A stretch of 64,000 nucleotides of DNA from an uncultured Clostridia bacterium (GTDB lineage Bacteria > Bacillota > Clostridia > Oscillospirales > Ruminococcaceae): the NCBI GenBank assembly GCA_946498095.1, contig CAMMMX010000007.1, positions 45,377 through 109,376 of the forward strand, written 5' to 3'. Positions within the stretch are counted from its first letter, which is position 1, and each line of letters opens with the position of its first letter. Under the pieces are notes generated by a model. That model did no database searches and was not told the origin of the DNA. It saw only the letters and a program-made list of their open reading frames with translations. Below, in pieces: positions 18,669 to 26,859 of the stretch. Made by a program: the position numbers and the translations under genes.

Positions 18669-19835
18669 ATGAATCAGGAAACGAAGGTCAATGCTTCGCT
18701 GGAACAGAAGAACGTAAAAGAAAACAAAGTTGGAAATGAGGCCGTACAAGCAGAAACGGATGGAAAAAAATCCGCGGTACAGGATTTGATGGAACAAGGC
18801 AAATCCAAGGGCAAGTTGACGACGAAGGAAATTACCGACGCGTTAGAGGAGCTCGATTTTGATATCGAGCAGATGGATAAGTTGTATGATTCCTTGGAAA
18901 ACCTGAATATTGAGATCATAGAAGATTACAATCCGGATTTGGATGATCTTTCGCTGGATCTCAGCCTCTCCGATGATGTGGATTTTGCTTTTGCCACCGA
19001 CGGAATCGCAATTGACGATCCGGTTAAGGTGTACCTGAAGGAGATCGGCCGGGTACCGCTGCTGTCCTCGGAGGAGGAGATTGAGCTGGCGCAAAGGATG
19101 TCCGAAGGCGATCCCTATGCGCGTAAACGCTTGTCAGAGGCCAATCTGCGTTTGGTCGTCAGTATTGCGAAAAGGTATGTTGGACGCGGTATGCAGTTCC
19201 TTGATCTGATTCAGGAGGGCAATCTTGGACTTATTAAGGCAGTGGAAAAATTTGACCATACGAAAGGATTCAAATTTTCTACTTATGCAACCTGGTGGAT
19301 CCGTCAGGCAATTACCCGCGCTATAGCGGATCAGGCACGTACGATTCGTATCCCCGTGCATATGGTGGAAACCATCACAAAGGTGAAAAAGGCGACTAGC
19401 CATTTGCTGCACAAAAATGGGCATGATCCAAGTGCTGAGGAAATCGCGGAAGAGCTGAACATGCCGATCGAGAAGGTAAGGGAGATTATCCGCATTGCAC
19501 AGGATCCCGTTTCCCTGGAAACGCCGATCGGCGAGGAAGAGGACAGCCATCTGGGCGACTTTATCCCTGACGATGAAGCTCCTGCGCCAGCAGAGGCTGC
19601 TTCACATACGTTGCTGAAGGAGCAGCTGGAGGATGTCCTTTCGACTTTAACGGATCGTGAGGCAAAGGTGCTCCGGTTGCGTTTTGGGCTGGAGGACGGA
19701 CGTAGCCGCACGCTGGAGGAAGTCGGAAAGGTGTTTAACGTTACCAGAGAACGCATTCGTCAAATTGAAGCAAAAGCGTTGCGTAAACTGCGTCATCCCA
19801 GCCGCAGTAAGCGTTTGAAGGACTTCTTGGATTAA
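18669..19835 (+). CDS. rpoD: Primary RNA polymerase sigma factor
   Basis: A 388-aa housekeeping sigma-70. Region 1.1-like acidic N-terminus with a [16 protein letters not shown] helix (about 45-62); region 1.2 from [14 protein letters not shown] (about 118); region 2 with [19 protein letters not shown] (about 178-196) and [11 protein letters not shown]; region 3; region 4 with the [23 protein letters not shown] (about 347-366). Recognises the TTGACA/TATAAT promoters seen through this window. RBS GAAGGGAG precedes the ATG. It lies 94 bp after dnaG. Confidence 0.97.
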   Translation: MNQETKVNASLEQKNVKENKVGNEAVQAETDGKKSAVQDLMEQGKSKGKLTTKEITDALEELDFDIEQMDKLYDSLENLNIEIIEDYNPDLDDLSLDLSLSDDVDFAFATDGIAIDDPVKVYLKEIGRVPLLSSEEEIELAQRMSEGDPYARKRLSEANLRLVVSIAKRYVGRGMQFLDLIQEGNLGLIKAVEKFDHTKGFKFSTYATWWIRQAITRAIADQARTIRIPVHMVETITKVKKATSHLLHKNGHDPSAEEIAEELNMPIEKVREIIRIAQDPVSLETPIGEEEDSHLGDFIPDDEAPAPAEAASHTLLKEQLEDVLSTLTDREAKVLRLRFGLEDGRSRTLEEVGKVFNVTRERIRQIEAKALRKLRHPSRSKRLKDFLD

Positions 19836-19919
19836 GGCTTTTTTGAGAGAGGGCTTTTCCGATATTGAAAGAGAAAGGAATTGATTGTATCCGTCCAAAC
19901 GGATCAATCGAGGTAATAC

Positions 19920-20321
19920 ATGCATATTACATTGGAAACCGATTATGCAATCCGGATTGTTACCGTACTGGCACAGCGATCCAGGCGGATGGATGCCAAA
20001 AGCATTTCTGAAGCGACTGCCGTTAGCCTGCGTTTTGCGCTAAAAATATTGCGTAAACTGGTCGCAGGCGGGCTGATTAAGTCTCACAAGGGGACCCAAG
20101 GCGGTTATGAGCTGGCCAAAAGTCCAGAAGAGATATCCCTGCACGATGTGATCGTCGTTGTGGAAGGAGACTATTTTATCAACCGCTGCTTGGGCGGCGG
20201 ATACATCTGTACCCGTGAAAAGTCGGCGCCATGCCGGATACAACGGGCGTTTGCTGATGTGACACAGATGGTCAAGGAGAAGCTGAAAGAGTATACCTTC
20301 GACCAGTTTATCCGCGAATGA
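19920..20321 (+). CDS. Rrf2 family transcriptional regulator
   Basis: A 133-aa winged-helix regulator beginning MHITLETDYAIRI. The HTH spans about residues 27-50; the wing is GGYELAKSP. Cysteines at 90, 97 and 105 (C-X6-C-X7-C) differ in spacing from the IscR-type protein at 13529-13939, so a different cluster, redox ligand or effector is likely. RBS GAGGT lies ahead of the ATG. It follows rpoD with an 84-bp gap and is closed by a terminator. Target genes cannot be told from the sequence. Confidence 0.85.
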   Translation: MHITLETDYAIRIVTVLAQRSRRMDAKSISEATAVSLRFALKILRKLVAGGLIKSHKGTQGGYELAKSPEEISLHDVIVVVEGDYFINRCLGGGYICTREKSAPCRIQRAFADVTQMVKEKLKEYTFDQFIRE

Positions 20322-20343
20322 ATATTTTGATTACATAACGAAA

Positions 20344-20378
20344 GTAGCCGCCATACTTGGCGGCTGCTGTGTTTTTTT
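20344..20378 (+). terminator. Terminator after the Rrf2 regulator
   Basis: AGCCGCC pairs with GGCGGCT around ATACTT, followed by GCTGTGTTTTTTT. It begins 23 nt after the stop. Confidence 0.8.
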
Positions 20379-20696
20379 AATTGAAAAAGATGTCTTACTG
20401 TTATGGGTACGATGTGTGAATGCTGTGGTAGATGGTATCCCAATTTTGAGTATGGTCAGGACGTAGTTTTCCAGATCCAGAAGAGGATGCTTTCGTCACT
20501 TCCCTCATTCCAGCTCATTAAGGCATAGGTACAAAAATGCGACAGTAGAAGCCGCATCAATCCGTATCGTTCATGAACCGGGATGCTACATTCCTCCGGA
20601 CGGTCTTTTGCTGAAGCAAAGCTTTTACAGATCCGGCTGAGATCAGAGTAGAAAATAGAAGGGCGTTATCCTGTACAAATTTTTGGGAAAATATTA

Positions 20697-20725
20697 TGGA
20701 CATTCGATGCATTTTCAGGTACAAT
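20697..20725 (+). promoter_or_regulatory. Promoter of the ADP-ribosylglycohydrolase gene
   Basis: TGGACA (20697-20702), 17-bp spacer, TACAAT (20720-20725). Transcription would start near 20732, which excludes an upstream in-frame start at 20696 and supports the ATG at 20795. Confidence 0.55.
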
Positions 20726-20794
20726 AAATGCATGATGCCTAAAAAGACACTATGGTCCTATGCGGCTGGGCCTGATAGAGAAGGAGGAACAAAG

Positions 20795-22099
20795 ATGAAT
20801 TACCCTGATTTTAGCGATATGTGGTATTTAACCGAACAACTAACAGAGCATAGTAAGCTTAAATGCGAGTATGGCGCGTCCCAGGAGGCGATTGGCGCTG
20901 TCAATCGTGCGAAGGAAGCGATTCAGAAGGCAATCGAAGAGATTAAAGCGTTACAGCCAAGTGAGGATGTTCAGCGCCGCGAGCCGAATGAGCTTGCAGC
21001 GATCCAGGCACTTCGTTCTGACGGTCCACGTAGTTTGTATGATAGGATTGATCGCAACAAACTCGCGGACAAGATGGAAGGGGCTATCCTGGCCCGTTTT
21101 GCCGGATGTACGCTCGGTGCGCCGGTGGAATTCTGGAGCATCGAAGATATGGAGGAGTGGGCGAAGCATTTGGGGCAGTCCTTTCCGGTGACTGAATATT
21201 GGAAGGATATCCCTAAGCCGTTTGTAATCCGCTACGGAAAGTCTCCCTGCTCAGCCTATACACAGAAAGGGATGGACGGCGTTCCGGTGGACGATGATAT
21301 CACTTATACGGTTCTGGGGCTGCTGATCGCCGAAGAATATGGGGTGGACTTTACCGTTGAGGACGTCGGCAAAGCCTGGTTGAAGTATCTGCCCTACGCC
21401 TGCACAGCGGAAGACATTGCACTGAAGAACCTCAAGGCCGGCGTGGCAGCAGCACAGGCGGGCGAGGTCAATAATCCTTACTGTGAGTGGATTGGTGCGG
21501 ATATCCGTTCCGACCCTTGGGGATATATTTGCGCCGGAAATCCCGAAAAGGCGGCAGAACTCGCGTATAAAGACGCATATATCAGCCACCGTCGTAACGG
21601 CATCTACGGCGAGATGTTTTTTGCCGCTGCGCAGGCGGCGGCGTTCGTTGTCGACGATCCGATCGAGGCGATTAAAATTGGTATGACCGAGATCCCAGCG
21701 GACTGCTCGCTGTATCATGCGCTGGAATGGGCGCTTGAGGTTGGGCCGTCGAACCATGACTATCGTGCAGCGCGTAAAGCTGTCGACGAGAAGTTTGCTG
21801 GTATGAGCGGCGTGCATACCAATAACAACGCTTGTCTGACGGTGTTCGGCCTGATGATGGGGGGAACCGATGTGACGAAGGTCCTGTCCGAAATTGTTGC
21901 GATGGGAATGGACAATGACTGCACCGCTGCGACGGCAGGAAGCATCGTCGGTGCTATTGTCGGGAAAAGCGGTATTCCGCAGCATTGGTATAAGAATTTT
22001 AACAACAAGGTCGAGACATATCTCAACGGGGATGAGGTGCAGGAGATCCCGCTGGATGAGTTGACCCACCGCTTCCTCAAGTTCGCCGAAAACCAGTAA
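20795..22099 (+). CDS. ADP-ribosylglycohydrolase family protein
   Basis: A 434-aa DraG/ARH-fold protein, a family that removes ADP-ribose from proteins or small molecules using two Mg2+ ions. After a roughly 95-residue charged helical N-terminal extension, the fold starts at AILARFAGCTLGAPVEFW (about 97-114). Metal ligands are expected in VDDDITYTVLGL (about 165-176) and in the late block MGMDNDCTAATAGSIVGAI (about 368-386), which matches G-x-D-x-D-T-x-A-x-x-x-G. RBS GAAGGAGGAA precedes the ATG. Monocistronic between a promoter and a terminator. No ADP-ribosyltransferase partner is visible nearby; substrate unknown. Confidence 0.87.
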   Translation: MNYPDFSDMWYLTEQLTEHSKLKCEYGASQEAIGAVNRAKEAIQKAIEEIKALQPSEDVQRREPNELAAIQALRSDGPRSLYDRIDRNKLADKMEGAILARFAGCTLGAPVEFWSIEDMEEWAKHLGQSFPVTEYWKDIPKPFVIRYGKSPCSAYTQKGMDGVPVDDDITYTVLGLLIAEEYGVDFTVEDVGKAWLKYLPYACTAEDIALKNLKAGVAAAQAGEVNNPYCEWIGADIRSDPWGYICAGNPEKAAELAYKDAYISHRRNGIYGEMFFAAAQAAAFVVDDPIEAIKIGMTEIPADCSLYHALEWALEVGPSNHDYRAARKAVDEKFAGMSGVHTNNNACLTVFGLMMGGTDVTKVLSEIVAMGMDNDCTAATAGSIVGAIVGKSGIPQHWYKNFNNKVETYLNGDEVQEIPLDELTHRFLKFAENQ

Positions 22100-22108
22100 A
22101 TATCTGTC

Positions 22109-22140
22109 AACGCGCCCGCCTCATTGTCCGGGCGCGTTAT
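22109..22140 (+). terminator. Hairpin terminator after the ADP-ribosylglycohydrolase
   Basis: AACGCGCCCG pairs with CGGGCGCGTT around a 10-nt loop, then TATCCTG. The T-run is weak, so partial read-through into the radical SAM gene is possible. Confidence 0.55.
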
Positions 22141-22176
22141 CCTGTAAAAATGTAGCGAGATAGGGGGGATGTATTT

Positions 22177-23229
22177 ATGGAACCGTTTCAAAAACTGACC
22201 GTCTGCCTGGATATGCATGGTTGTCCCAATCGTTGTAGGCACTGCTGGCTGGGTGTGACTCCCAGCGGTACTTTAAACGAAGAAGATTTGCGTTTTGTGG
22301 CCGCCGCTTTCCGTCCTTATACGCAGGAGATGGAGGTATTCGATTGGTACCGTGAGCCGGACTTCCATGACGGTTACCAAAAAAGATGGGAACTGACCCA
22401 GTTACTATCGGACAGCAAGACACCGCATTTTGAGCTTGCTAGTTTCTGGCGTGCTGTACGGGATCCGGAATATGTACCGTGGCTTTACGGGCTGGGCGTA
22501 CGCGCTGTGCAGTTGACTGTGTTTGGAAGCGAAAAAACCACCGACTGGTTTTTCGGTCGACGTGGCGCCTATCAAGAGATTCTCAAGACGATCGATATTT
22601 TGCTGGATAACGGCATCGCCCCCAGAATCCAAACGTTTGTCTATCAAAGAAATATAGATGAGCTGCCGCATATTCTCACATTGATCCGGGAACTGAAGCT
22701 CAAAAAACGCTGTCAGGAACTAGGACGTACATTTGAATATTTCCTGCATCAAGGAACCTGTGATGGGGAGAATGAGAAACTGTATGAGGACTGGATTACG
22801 CCTTCGGAAATCGACAAGATTCCACAAAAACTTGTAGATGAGACTCTCAGGTACTTCCAGGCATCGTCTTTGCAGGAGGTTTTGGGGGAAACGGAACAGG
22901 AGTTGTGCAAGATGCTGATGCAGGATCATTCGGTGCAAAGCTTGGTGGTCCGGGAACCGGTGTTTTATGTAGATAAAAATTTTGATGTGTATCCCAATCT
23001 TTCAACGCCGTCTCCTTCCTATTGTTTAGGCAACTTAAAGGCTGAAGGCGCGGGAAAGGTTGTGGACACTTATTGTAAGAACCGTTCTCTTGCGCAGAAC
23101 ATCCGGTTGACGGTACCGGTTTCCGAAATGGTGAAGGCATGTGGAACACCCGACAGTCAGCGGCTTTTTAAGCGAGGGGATTATATGAGCTACATCCACA
23201 ATCGGTATTGCCGTCAAATGATCTCCTAA
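22177..23229 (+). CDS. Radical SAM domain protein of unknown reaction
   Basis: A 350-aa protein with the radical SAM cluster motif C16-X3-C20-X2-C23 in HGCPNRCRHCWLG. The partial barrel continues through about residue 170 (GVRAVQLTVFG, then a helix-rich segment). Later cysteines at about 271, 288 and 312 are scattered and do not form an obvious SPASM or twitch pattern; I cannot tell whether a second cluster exists. No precursor peptide gene is seen next door. RBS AGGGGGGATG lies ahead of the ATG. It sits 77 bp after the ADP-ribosylglycohydrolase gene and may be co-transcribed by read-through. Confidence 0.8.
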   Translation: MEPFQKLTVCLDMHGCPNRCRHCWLGVTPSGTLNEEDLRFVAAAFRPYTQEMEVFDWYREPDFHDGYQKRWELTQLLSDSKTPHFELASFWRAVRDPEYVPWLYGLGVRAVQLTVFGSEKTTDWFFGRRGAYQEILKTIDILLDNGIAPRIQTFVYQRNIDELPHILTLIRELKLKKRCQELGRTFEYFLHQGTCDGENEKLYEDWITPSEIDKIPQKLVDETLRYFQASSLQEVLGETEQELCKMLMQDHSVQSLVVREPVFYVDKNFDVYPNLSTPSPSYCLGNLKAEGAGKVVDTYCKNRSLAQNIRLTVPVSEMVKACGTPDSQRLFKRGDYMSYIHNRYCRQMIS

Positions 23230-23303
23230 CATAGACAGGCATTATATTTTGCAGAAATCGGGAGGTTCCTCCCGAGTCTGACACGAGGAAATATGTATTC
23301 ACC

Positions 23304-23332
23304 TTGACAATGAGAATGGCTGGATGTATGAT
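23304..23332 (+). promoter_or_regulatory. Promoter of the thioesterase-NYN pair
   Basis: TTGACA (23304-23309), 17-bp spacer, TATGAT (23327-23332). Strong match, 32 bp ahead of the TTG start. Confidence 0.75.
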
Positions 23333-23364
23333 AGGATGAAGAAAAAAGGAAAGGAATATGTAAA

Positions 23365-23769
23365 TTGGATTTACTTTCTTGCTTGGGGAAAAAGAAAACT
23401 GTCAGCATACGTACGAATGAGGAATCGACAGCGCTGTGCATGGGCAGTGGTGATGTCCGGGTGTGGGCGACGCCTGCGCTGGTTGCACTGATGGAGTGTG
23501 CGGCTGCACAGCTTTTGGCAGACTATCTGGATACTGAAACAACATCGGTAGGAACGCAGCTATCCATCAATCACTGCGCCGCAACACCGGTGGGAATGGA
23601 AGTGTCGGCTTGCGCGGAAGTTGTTTCCGTGGAGGGAAGAACGGTTACCTTCCATGTGCGCGCTTGGGACGGCGTCGAAACTGTTGGGGAGGGAACGCAT
23701 AGCCGTGTCGTGCTGAACCGCCAACGCTTTGAGGAGAAAGCGGCGAAGAAAGTACAGCAGAAAGAATAA
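23365..23769 (+). CDS. FlK-like hot-dog fold thioesterase
   Basis: A 134-aa single hot-dog domain resembling fluoroacetyl-CoA thioesterase-like proteins: VWATPALVALMECAA (about 31-45) carries the central helix with Glu, then SVGTQLSINHCAATPVG (about 61-77) and the GEGTHSRVV strand (about 108-116). It presumably cleaves or binds an acyl-CoA. The start is TTG: the nearby ATG is directly followed by a stop, and AGGAAAGGAA lies at proper distance. The next gene begins 24 bp later, probably in the same transcript. Confidence 0.8.
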   Translation: MDLLSCLGKKKTVSIRTNEESTALCMGSGDVRVWATPALVALMECAAAQLLADYLDTETTSVGTQLSINHCAATPVGMEVSACAEVVSVEGRTVTFHVRAWDGVETVGEGTHSRVVLNRQRFEEKAAKKVQQKE

Positions 23770-23793
23770 CAGCGAGGGAGGTGGTTCGGAAAT

Positions 23794-24690
23794 ATGGATC
23801 AAAACAGACAGGATAAGGATTTACGTTTAGCGCTTCTGATAGACGCTGATAATGTGTCGGCAAAGCATATTCGCTTTATTATGGATGAGGTTTCCAAGTT
23901 TGGCAAACCTACGACACGCCGGATATATGGGGACTTTACTAGGCCAAACCTTGGCTCATGGAAGGATGTCCTTTTGGAATATTCCATCAACCCCGTGCAG
24001 CAGTACAGTTATACCACTGGAAAGAATTCATCCGATTCAGCGCTTATCATTGACGCCATGGATATTTTGTACAGTGAGAACGTCGATGGATTCTGTCTCG
24101 TTTCCAGCGACAGCGATTTCACCCGTCTGGCGTCGCGTTTGAAGGAGTCGGGTATGTTCGTTATGGGGATCGGAGAAAATAAGACGCCTCGTCCGTTTAT
24201 TGCCGCCTGCGAAGTGTTCCGGTATATTGAGGTTATTGCTAAGGATAATGAGAAAAAGGAAACCATCCAGCCTGCGACAAAACAACAGGCAAAGGGAGGG
24301 GCATCGGTAAAGACACCTGCAGTAGCGCCGCAGGTTAAGGAAAACCATGAAAAGGAAAAAGAGAAGCCGGCAGCGGAGGAACTGCCCAAAACTTTCACAC
24401 CGCTGGAGCAGATTTACGAGATGGTGAGAAATATCATCTGCGACGATAACGGCGATGATACCTTTACTTATCTCAGCCAGATTGGTAATATGCTTAACCG
24501 GAAATTCTCGGATTTCGATCCGCGTAACTATGGCTATCAGGGGCTGCGTCAGCTCATCCAGAACTCGGGGCTGTTCGAGGAGAAGATCAATGCGAGTCCG
24601 AATAACGGGCCTGTGCACTACTTGTATCGAAACAAGTCTTTTTTGGATCAGAAGGCACCGTCCGGAAGGCATTGGAACGAAAGAAAGTAA
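23794..24690 (+). CDS. NYN-domain (PIN-like) protein with C-terminal OST-HTH/LOTUS domain
   Basis: A 298-aa protein. The N-terminal NYN domain (about 8-150) has the acidic residues of a PIN-like nuclease: D17 and D19 in LLIDADN, KNSSDSALIIDAMD, and the SSDSDF motif. A lysine/glutamate-rich linker (about 153-195) joins it to an OST-HTH domain (about 200-290), an RNA-binding winged helix. RNase activity is inferred from family; the substrate is unknown. RBS GGGAGGTGG lies ahead of the ATG. It follows the thioesterase gene in the same operon, a pairing without an obvious functional link. Confidence 0.88.
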   Translation: MDQNRQDKDLRLALLIDADNVSAKHIRFIMDEVSKFGKPTTRRIYGDFTRPNLGSWKDVLLEYSINPVQQYSYTTGKNSSDSALIIDAMDILYSENVDGFCLVSSDSDFTRLASRLKESGMFVMGIGENKTPRPFIAACEVFRYIEVIAKDNEKKETIQPATKQQAKGGASVKTPAVAPQVKENHEKEKEKPAAEELPKTFTPLEQIYEMVRNIICDDNGDDTFTYLSQIGNMLNRKFSDFDPRNYGYQGLRQLIQNSGLFEEKINASPNNGPVHYLYRNKSFLDQKAPSGRHWNERK

Positions 24691-24740
24691 TACATACCCC
24701 GAAGCGGCTGCATCGATTTCGGAAAAATAGGCAGTAGACA

Positions 24741-24782
24741 AAAGCCCCCTGATGTAGGAAAATAAGTACATCAGGGGGTTGC
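24741..24782. terminator. Terminator between convergent NYN gene and ABC transporter operon
   Basis: CCCCCTGATGTA pairs perfectly with TACATCAGGGGG around a 10-nt loop. The minus-strand side runs into CTTTTG, so it best serves the ABC operon but can act both ways. Confidence 0.75.
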
Positions 24783-24943
24783 GATATATTAAGAGAAAAT
24801 ACACGCATATGAGCGCATGTAATATAAGCAGTAGTATCTTCGCTGATGCTGCGCAAACTCAATAGTTCCTACTTTGGGGTTCTTTTGGTACTGGGTCGTT
24901 GTACAAACAGATGCCCCAGGGGGATGTATATGGGGGAATGCTG

Positions 24944-25633
24944 TCAGGGTGTCGGTGTTTCATCATGGAGGATGAGGCCGTCGGAGATGGTGATGATGCG
25001 CCTGCACTTGGAGGCTACTGTGGGATCGTGCGTGACGATGACAACCGTCGTGCCTTCTGCATTGAGCTGTGTCAGCAACGCCATGATCTCCTCCGCCGTC
25101 CCAGTGTCCAGCGCGCCTGTCGGTTCGTCCGCCAACAGCAGGGAAGGATGATTGACAATCGCACGCGCGATCGCTACCCGCTGCTTCTGCCCGCCTGACA
25201 GCTTATTGACCTCCTTCTCCGCAAGCTCCCCGATTCCGACCTTTTCCAACGCTTCCTTTGCCAGCTCCCGACGCTTCGCCATCGGGAGCTTCTTCTTCGC
25301 AAAGTACAGCGGCACCATGACGTTCTCTATCGCGCTCTGTTCCTCGATGAGGGCAAAGTCCTGCAAGACGATGCCGATCTTCTCGTTGCGCAGGTGGGAC
25401 AGCTCCTTGTCGTTCAGCTGAGCGGTTTCGGTACCGTCGAGGGAGAAACTGCCTTCCTCGAAGCTGTCGATGCAGCCGAGTATGTGAAGAAGTGTGGACT
25501 TGCCCGCGCCGGACTTACCAATCACGGCGACCAGCTCACCGTCCGCTATCTCAGCTGATACCCCTTTGAGGGCGTGGAATGCGTTAGGTTTCTCAGGGTT
25601 GTAGGTCTTGTGCAGATTCTTGATTGCTATCAT
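24944..25633 (-). CDS. ABC transporter ATP-binding protein (MacB/LolD type)
   Basis: A 229-aa ATPase of the lipoprotein/macrolide/antimicrobial-peptide export class. Walker A GKSGAGKST (about 37-45), Q-loop VLQDF (about 88), signature LSGGQKQRVAIARA (about 143-156), Walker B LLLADEPTGALD (about 164-175), H-loop VTHD (about 198). Last gene of a three-gene minus-strand operon after two FtsX-type permeases, 15 bp from the preceding one. Such sets export peptides or lipids, or confer resistance to extracellular peptides. Confidence 0.93.
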   Translation of the reverse strand: MIAIKNLHKTYNPEKPNAFHALKGVSAEIADGELVAVIGKSGAGKSTLLHILGCIDSFEEGSFSLDGTETAQLNDKELSHLRNEKIGIVLQDFALIEEQSAIENVMVPLYFAKKKLPMAKRRELAKEALEKVGIGELAEKEVNKLSGGQKQRVAIARAIVNHPSLLLADEPTGALDTGTAEEIMALLTQLNAEGTTVVIVTHDPTVASKCRRIITISDGLILHDETPTP

Positions 25634-25648
25634 AATAACCTTCCTCTC

Positions 25649-26848
25649 TTATTCGTTGCCCTTGACAATCTCGACTGGCGAATGGCCTTGCAACACAATG
25701 GCGGGGACGACGGCAGCGATCACAAAGGTGATGAGAATGAGGACGACGGAGTTGACAACGTTGTTCAGCCCAAAGACAAGGCCGAGGTTGCCCAGCCAGC
25801 CGAGGGAGGCGGACACTACCATGGCGGCTGAAGAGAGTACAGTAGCTCCTAGGAGAAGGATGGCGTTAGAGGCTAGGGAGATTTTGATACAGTCCTTCCA
25901 GCGGCAACCACAAATGAAGTAGATGCCGTAGTTTTTCAGTTGGGTGATGGTGGAGATCGCGCCGGAGGAAAGGAGTCCCACCGCTGTGACCAGCATCAGA
26001 CAGAAGATGATAGGCATCATCACCTTGACCTCTGCGTTGATGTAGTCCATACTGTTGTCCCATAGTTCCTGGTTAGAGGTGAAGATACTGTAACTCTCCA
26101 GCGCTTCCATGTTGGCCTCATAGTCGGCTTTGGAGAGACCTTTTTCAAATGTTACGATGGCGTTGAAGCTGGTATAATAACCGCATACCCCGTCGAGATA
26201 GCTGACGTCTGTCAAAAACATAGGGGAATCCAAATAGTATTCCATGTTATGGTAAGAATAAAGCCCTTTGAAATCCATGCCCTCCTGCCATTGACTGAGC
26301 TCCAGATAGTAGGCAGGATCGGCAAGGATGCCGGTTACCAAAAGCTTGACAGGAGTAGGGTTACTTTCCCCGTTGGCGTCCAGGATAGCGTAAATAGGGA
26401 TGATATCTCCTACCTTATAGCCGCGTGTGCTGTTGGTGACGACCACCGGTATCACGCCGTCATCCCGTTTGGCCTGTGTATACCATACGCCCTCCTGTAG
26501 CGGGAGCTTTAGGGAACGGGACACGTCCGGCGTATAGGCTGTGAACTGGTGTTCTCCTTCTTCCTGTGTCTGCGTATACAAGAAGGGGACCCGGTAGGTC
26601 TGGAATACATCCTTGACACCTGTAAGCGAGCTTTTTAATGAATCCTTATTCAGCGGCGTCCCCATATTCCCTACATAACCACCGTCTTGAGAAAGATAAG
26701 GCTTGAGTGGCGCGAACAAAACGGAACGTCCGTTGACGCCTGCCGTCATGACGTTGGCCAGAAAGAGCGCAGCGGCAAATTGCAGAATAAGCAACAGATT
26801 GAGGACGAGGTTTCTTAAAAAGCTGTGATAGCCAAGTTTCCAATACAT
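25649..26848 (-). CDS. FtsX/MacB-type ABC transporter permease (second)
   Basis: A 399-aa permease: one N-terminal membrane helix (about 13-35), a large extracytoplasmic domain (about 40-280), then three C-terminal helices (about 284-310, 330-350, 360-385), the four-helix FtsX plan. It pairs with the permease upstream and the ATPase downstream, so the transporter is probably a heterodimer of permeases with an ATPase dimer. The outer domain has no motif I can tie to a substrate. Confidence 0.85.
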   Translation of the reverse strand: MYWKLGYHSFLRNLVLNLLLILQFAAALFLANVMTAGVNGRSVLFAPLKPYLSQDGGYVGNMGTPLNKDSLKSSLTGVKDVFQTYRVPFLYTQTQEEGEHQFTAYTPDVSRSLKLPLQEGVWYTQAKRDDGVIPVVVTNSTRGYKVGDIIPIYAILDANGESNPTPVKLLVTGILADPAYYLELSQWQEGMDFKGLYSYHNMEYYLDSPMFLTDVSYLDGVCGYYTSFNAIVTFEKGLSKADYEANMEALESYSIFTSNQELWDNSMDYINAEVKVMMPIIFCLMLVTAVGLLSSGAISTITQLKNYGIYFICGCRWKDCIKISLASNAILLLGATVLSSAAMVVSASLGWLGNLGLVFGLNNVVNSVVLILITFVIAAVVPAIVLQGHSPVEIVKGNE

Positions 26849-26859
26849 ATACAGTCACC

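Larger units (their letters stand above)
20322..20794. other. 473-bp spacer before the ADP-ribosylglycohydrolase gene
   Basis: Holds the Rrf2 gene terminator at its left end and the promoter at 20697-20725. Between them, minus strand 20456-20670 is an open frame of about 70 codons with no convincing start or RBS, possibly the residue of a lost gene. Otherwise nothing is recognisable. Confidence 0.5.

Noticed and set aside
20456..20670. Minus-strand open stretch of about 70 codons before the ADP-ribosylglycohydrolase
   Set aside because: No upstream start codon with an RBS; only a late ATG giving about 28 residues. Left as a possible fossil in the spacer description.
23304..23332. Fur-like box over the thioesterase promoter
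   Set aside because: TGACAATGAGAATGG shares the half-site look but is not palindromic; it is explained by the promoter elements.
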